A stretch of 15,001 nt of DNA from Acidobacteriota bacterium (lineage in GTDB: Bacteria > Acidobacteriota > UBA890): assembly GCA_030609765.1 (NCBI GenBank), contig JAUWTE010000024.1, positions 1-15,001 on the forward strand. The letters run 5' to 3'. Positions 13,980-15,001 of the stretch are shown here, piece by piece. Position 1 is the stretch's first letter. Every line of letters starts with the position of its first letter. The position numbers and the translations under genes were made by a program. The notes under the pieces are model-generated. The model was given only the letters and a program-made list of their open reading frames with translations, did no database searches and was not told the DNA's origin.

Positions 13980-14564
13980 CTAGCCGACCAGCTTCCGGGC
14001 GCGCTCGAGATCGTCGGGTGAGTTCACGTTCATCAGCATGCGGTCGGGCTCTCCGAACGCACGCAAAGCCGCGCCGCGTAGCGGCCAAACCGCGATGCTC
14101 TCGAGGAGGCCGCGCAGGTCGATCTGACGCGCCTCGAGGCGGGCAGCGAGGAAGGGCAGGACATCGGGGGAGTAGGCGCCACAGAGCGGATGCCAGCGAC
14201 CCCGCCAGTGGGGAACCGCGGCCAGCGCTCCGTGACGGACGGCGCGGTGCGCGGCTCGCAGCAAGCCCGACGGCACGAAGGGTGTGTCGACCGCACAGAC
14301 GATCACCGCTGATCCGGCGCCGTGGAGGGCCGTTTCCAGCCCTGCAGCCGGGCCCGTATCGGCCCTGCGATCGGCCCACACCTGCCAGCCGAGCCCCGCA
14401 ATCGGCTCGCCACCCACCTGTACGAGCTGCTGGCATACATGTGCCAGTGAGGCCGCGGCCCAGGCGGCCAATGGCCGAGCGCCGAGCTCCATCTCTGCTT
14501 TGGGTTGGCCCATGCGCCGGCTCGAGCCTCCGGCGAGCAGGGCACCAACGGGAGCGATGCTCAC
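13980..14564 (-). CDS. mobA: Molybdenum cofactor guanylyltransferase
   Basis: Transfers GMP from GTP to molybdopterin to give the guanine dinucleotide cofactor used by DMSO-reductase-family enzymes, in the cytoplasm. The 194-residue protein shows the N-terminal nucleotide motif LLAGGSSRRMGQPK (9-22), GPAAGLETAL (71-80), the metal-binding D93 in VCAVDTPFV, HPLCGAY (125-131) and NVNSPDDL (179-186). All are in the order and spacing of MobA. The start is GTG at 14564, forming a 4-nt GTGA overlap with the stop of the upstream gene, which indicates coupled translation. No molybdoenzyme gene is in the window, but MobA implies that the organism makes one. A related CTP-dependent MocA is less likely because of the motif set and length. 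Confidence 0.9.
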   Translation of the reverse strand: MSIAPVGALLAGGSSRRMGQPKAEMELGARPLAAWAAASLAHVCQQLVQVGGEPIAGLGWQVWADRRADTGPAAGLETALHGAGSAVIVCAVDTPFVPSGLLRAAHRAVRHGALAAVPHWRGRWHPLCGAYSPDVLPFLAARLEARQIDLRGLLESIAVWPLRGAALRAFGEPDRMLMNVNSPDDLERARKLVG

Positions 14565-15001
14565 TGCGCCGTCTTCAGGCCGTGACCCGTCGTTACCACG
14601 GCGTCATCCTCGTTACCGCCGCTACTCCGGTGCCCGGCCAGGGCGACGGCGGCGGTGGGCTCGACCCAAATGCCCGCCGCCGACAGCTCCTGCAGCGCGG
14701 CGCGGATGTCATCGTCATCGACGGTGAGAACCTCGCCGCCGGACTCCCGCACGGCCTCGAGCACCTCCCTGCCACGAACCGGCTCGGGGATGACGATCCC
14801 GTCGGACAGGGGTGGCTTGGTCGCCTCGGTGTGCTCTGGCCCCCCGGCCTTCAGAGGATCGGGCGCGGGAGTTGCCATCTCAGCGCTCCCGTCTCCAGTG
14901 CCTGAGCCTGCCACCAACTCTTGCCATGCCGCCGCCAGCGGTGCCACCGAGCGGTGCTGAACAGCGACGATGGCCGGTGTACGCAGGCCGGGTAGCCCTG
15001 C
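14561..15001 (-). CDS. thrC: Probable threonine synthase, C-terminal 147 residues (5' end outside window)
   Basis: The frame is open to the window edge, so only the C-terminal part of this fold-type II PLP enzyme is present. Threonine synthase converts O-phosphohomoserine to threonine in the cytoplasm. Diagnostic pieces are PAIVAVQ near the edge, LSDGIVIPEPVRGREVLEAV (the 'TIA-D/E-GI...PVR' region), VRESGGEVLTVDDDDI, AAGIWVEPTAAVALAG and VVTTGHGLKTA. Between AAAW and LSDGI is an acidic/Ser/Gly/Pro-rich stretch of about 37 residues that seems longer than usual in the family. The stop overlaps the mobA GTG start by 4 nt. A different PLP lyase of the same fold, such as threonine dehydratase or cysteine synthase, is possible but fits the C-terminal motifs less well. 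Confidence 0.77.
   Translation of the reverse strand, partial: AGLPGLRTPAIVAVQHRSVAPLAAAWQELVAGSGTGDGSAEMATPAPDPLKAGGPEHTEATKPPLSDGIVIPEPVRGREVLEAVRESGGEVLTVDDDDIRAALQELSAAGIWVEPTAAVALAGHRSSGGNEDDAVVTTGHGLKTAQ

Noticed and set aside
13972..13989. Small stem between apgM and mobA as a terminator
   Set aside because: The stem is about seven base pairs with a bulge, overlaps the mobA stop and has no T-tract.
13973..14905. Plus-strand 310-codon open frame opposite mobA and thrC
   Set aside because: The minus strand carries intact MobA motifs and threonine synthase motifs with a 4-nt overlap; the plus frame is Arg/Ala/Pro-rich and low in structure, as expected of a shadow.
1..15001. CRISPR array, tRNA, rRNA, insertion sequence or prophage genes
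   Set aside because: I saw no regular spaced repeats, no cloverleaf or rRNA-like stretch, and no transposase or phage motifs on either strand by reading; a covariance-model search was not possible.

Overview
This is a high-GC bacterial chromosomal window dominated by respiratory genes. Eleven genes on the minus strand run from about 11736 down to 558. They appear to encode a menaquinol-type cytochrome bc complex with unusual extra subunits, followed by heme A biosynthesis and oxidase-maturation genes. The organism is a Gram-negative-type aerobe: there is a lipobox protein, a Tat-like Rieske anchor and a heme A pathway. A b6f-like split cytochrome b beside a HEAT-repeat protein and a large multiheme cytochrome c reminds me of Acidobacteriota (Thermoanaerobaculia) or a similar phylum. 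That assignment is an inference from gene content, not something the sequence proves.

Layout, left to right. 1-405 (+) is the 3' end of imidazolonepropionase (hutI). 404-526 is a large imperfect inverted repeat lying between convergent genes. 558-2829 (-) holds a DUF420/CtaM-like protein, ctaB and ctaA, tightly packed. 2830-2963 has a perfect 17-bp hairpin that overlaps a possible 15-codon leader ORF. 2964-3758 (-) is a cupredoxin-like lipoprotein. 3812-6712 (-) is a membrane-anchored octaheme cytochrome c with a coiled-coil stalk. 6725-7813 (-) and 7823-8629 (-) are the two halves of cytochrome b. 8677-9231 (-) is the Rieske protein. 9309-10202 (-) is a membrane-anchored HEAT-repeat protein. 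10319-10897 (-) is a zinc-ribbon membrane protein and 10924-11736 (-) an eight-helix membrane protein; I recognise neither as a characterised family. A good sigma70-type promoter (11773-11801, -) precedes this block. On the plus strand follow a GT2 glycosyltransferase (11999-12694) and an archaeal-type phosphoglycerate mutase, apgM (12744-13955). Convergent to them are mobA (13980-14564, -) and the 3' end of a probable threonine synthase (14561-15001, -), which overlap by 4 nt.

How the genes work together (inferred). Quinol oxidised at the split cytochrome b/Rieske core would pass electrons to the octaheme cytochrome, which seems to replace cytochrome c1/f. From there electrons may reach the cupredoxin-like lipoprotein or another carrier, and then a heme A-containing terminal oxidase whose cofactor is made by CtaA and CtaB. 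The oxidase subunits themselves are not in the window. The HEAT-repeat, zinc-ribbon and eight-helix proteins at the promoter-proximal end are candidate accessory subunits or assembly factors; they are the least explained part of the window.

No gene-free stretch exceeds 300 bases. The largest are 11737-11998 (divergent promoter region), 406-557 (inverted repeat) and 2830-2963 (hairpin/leader).
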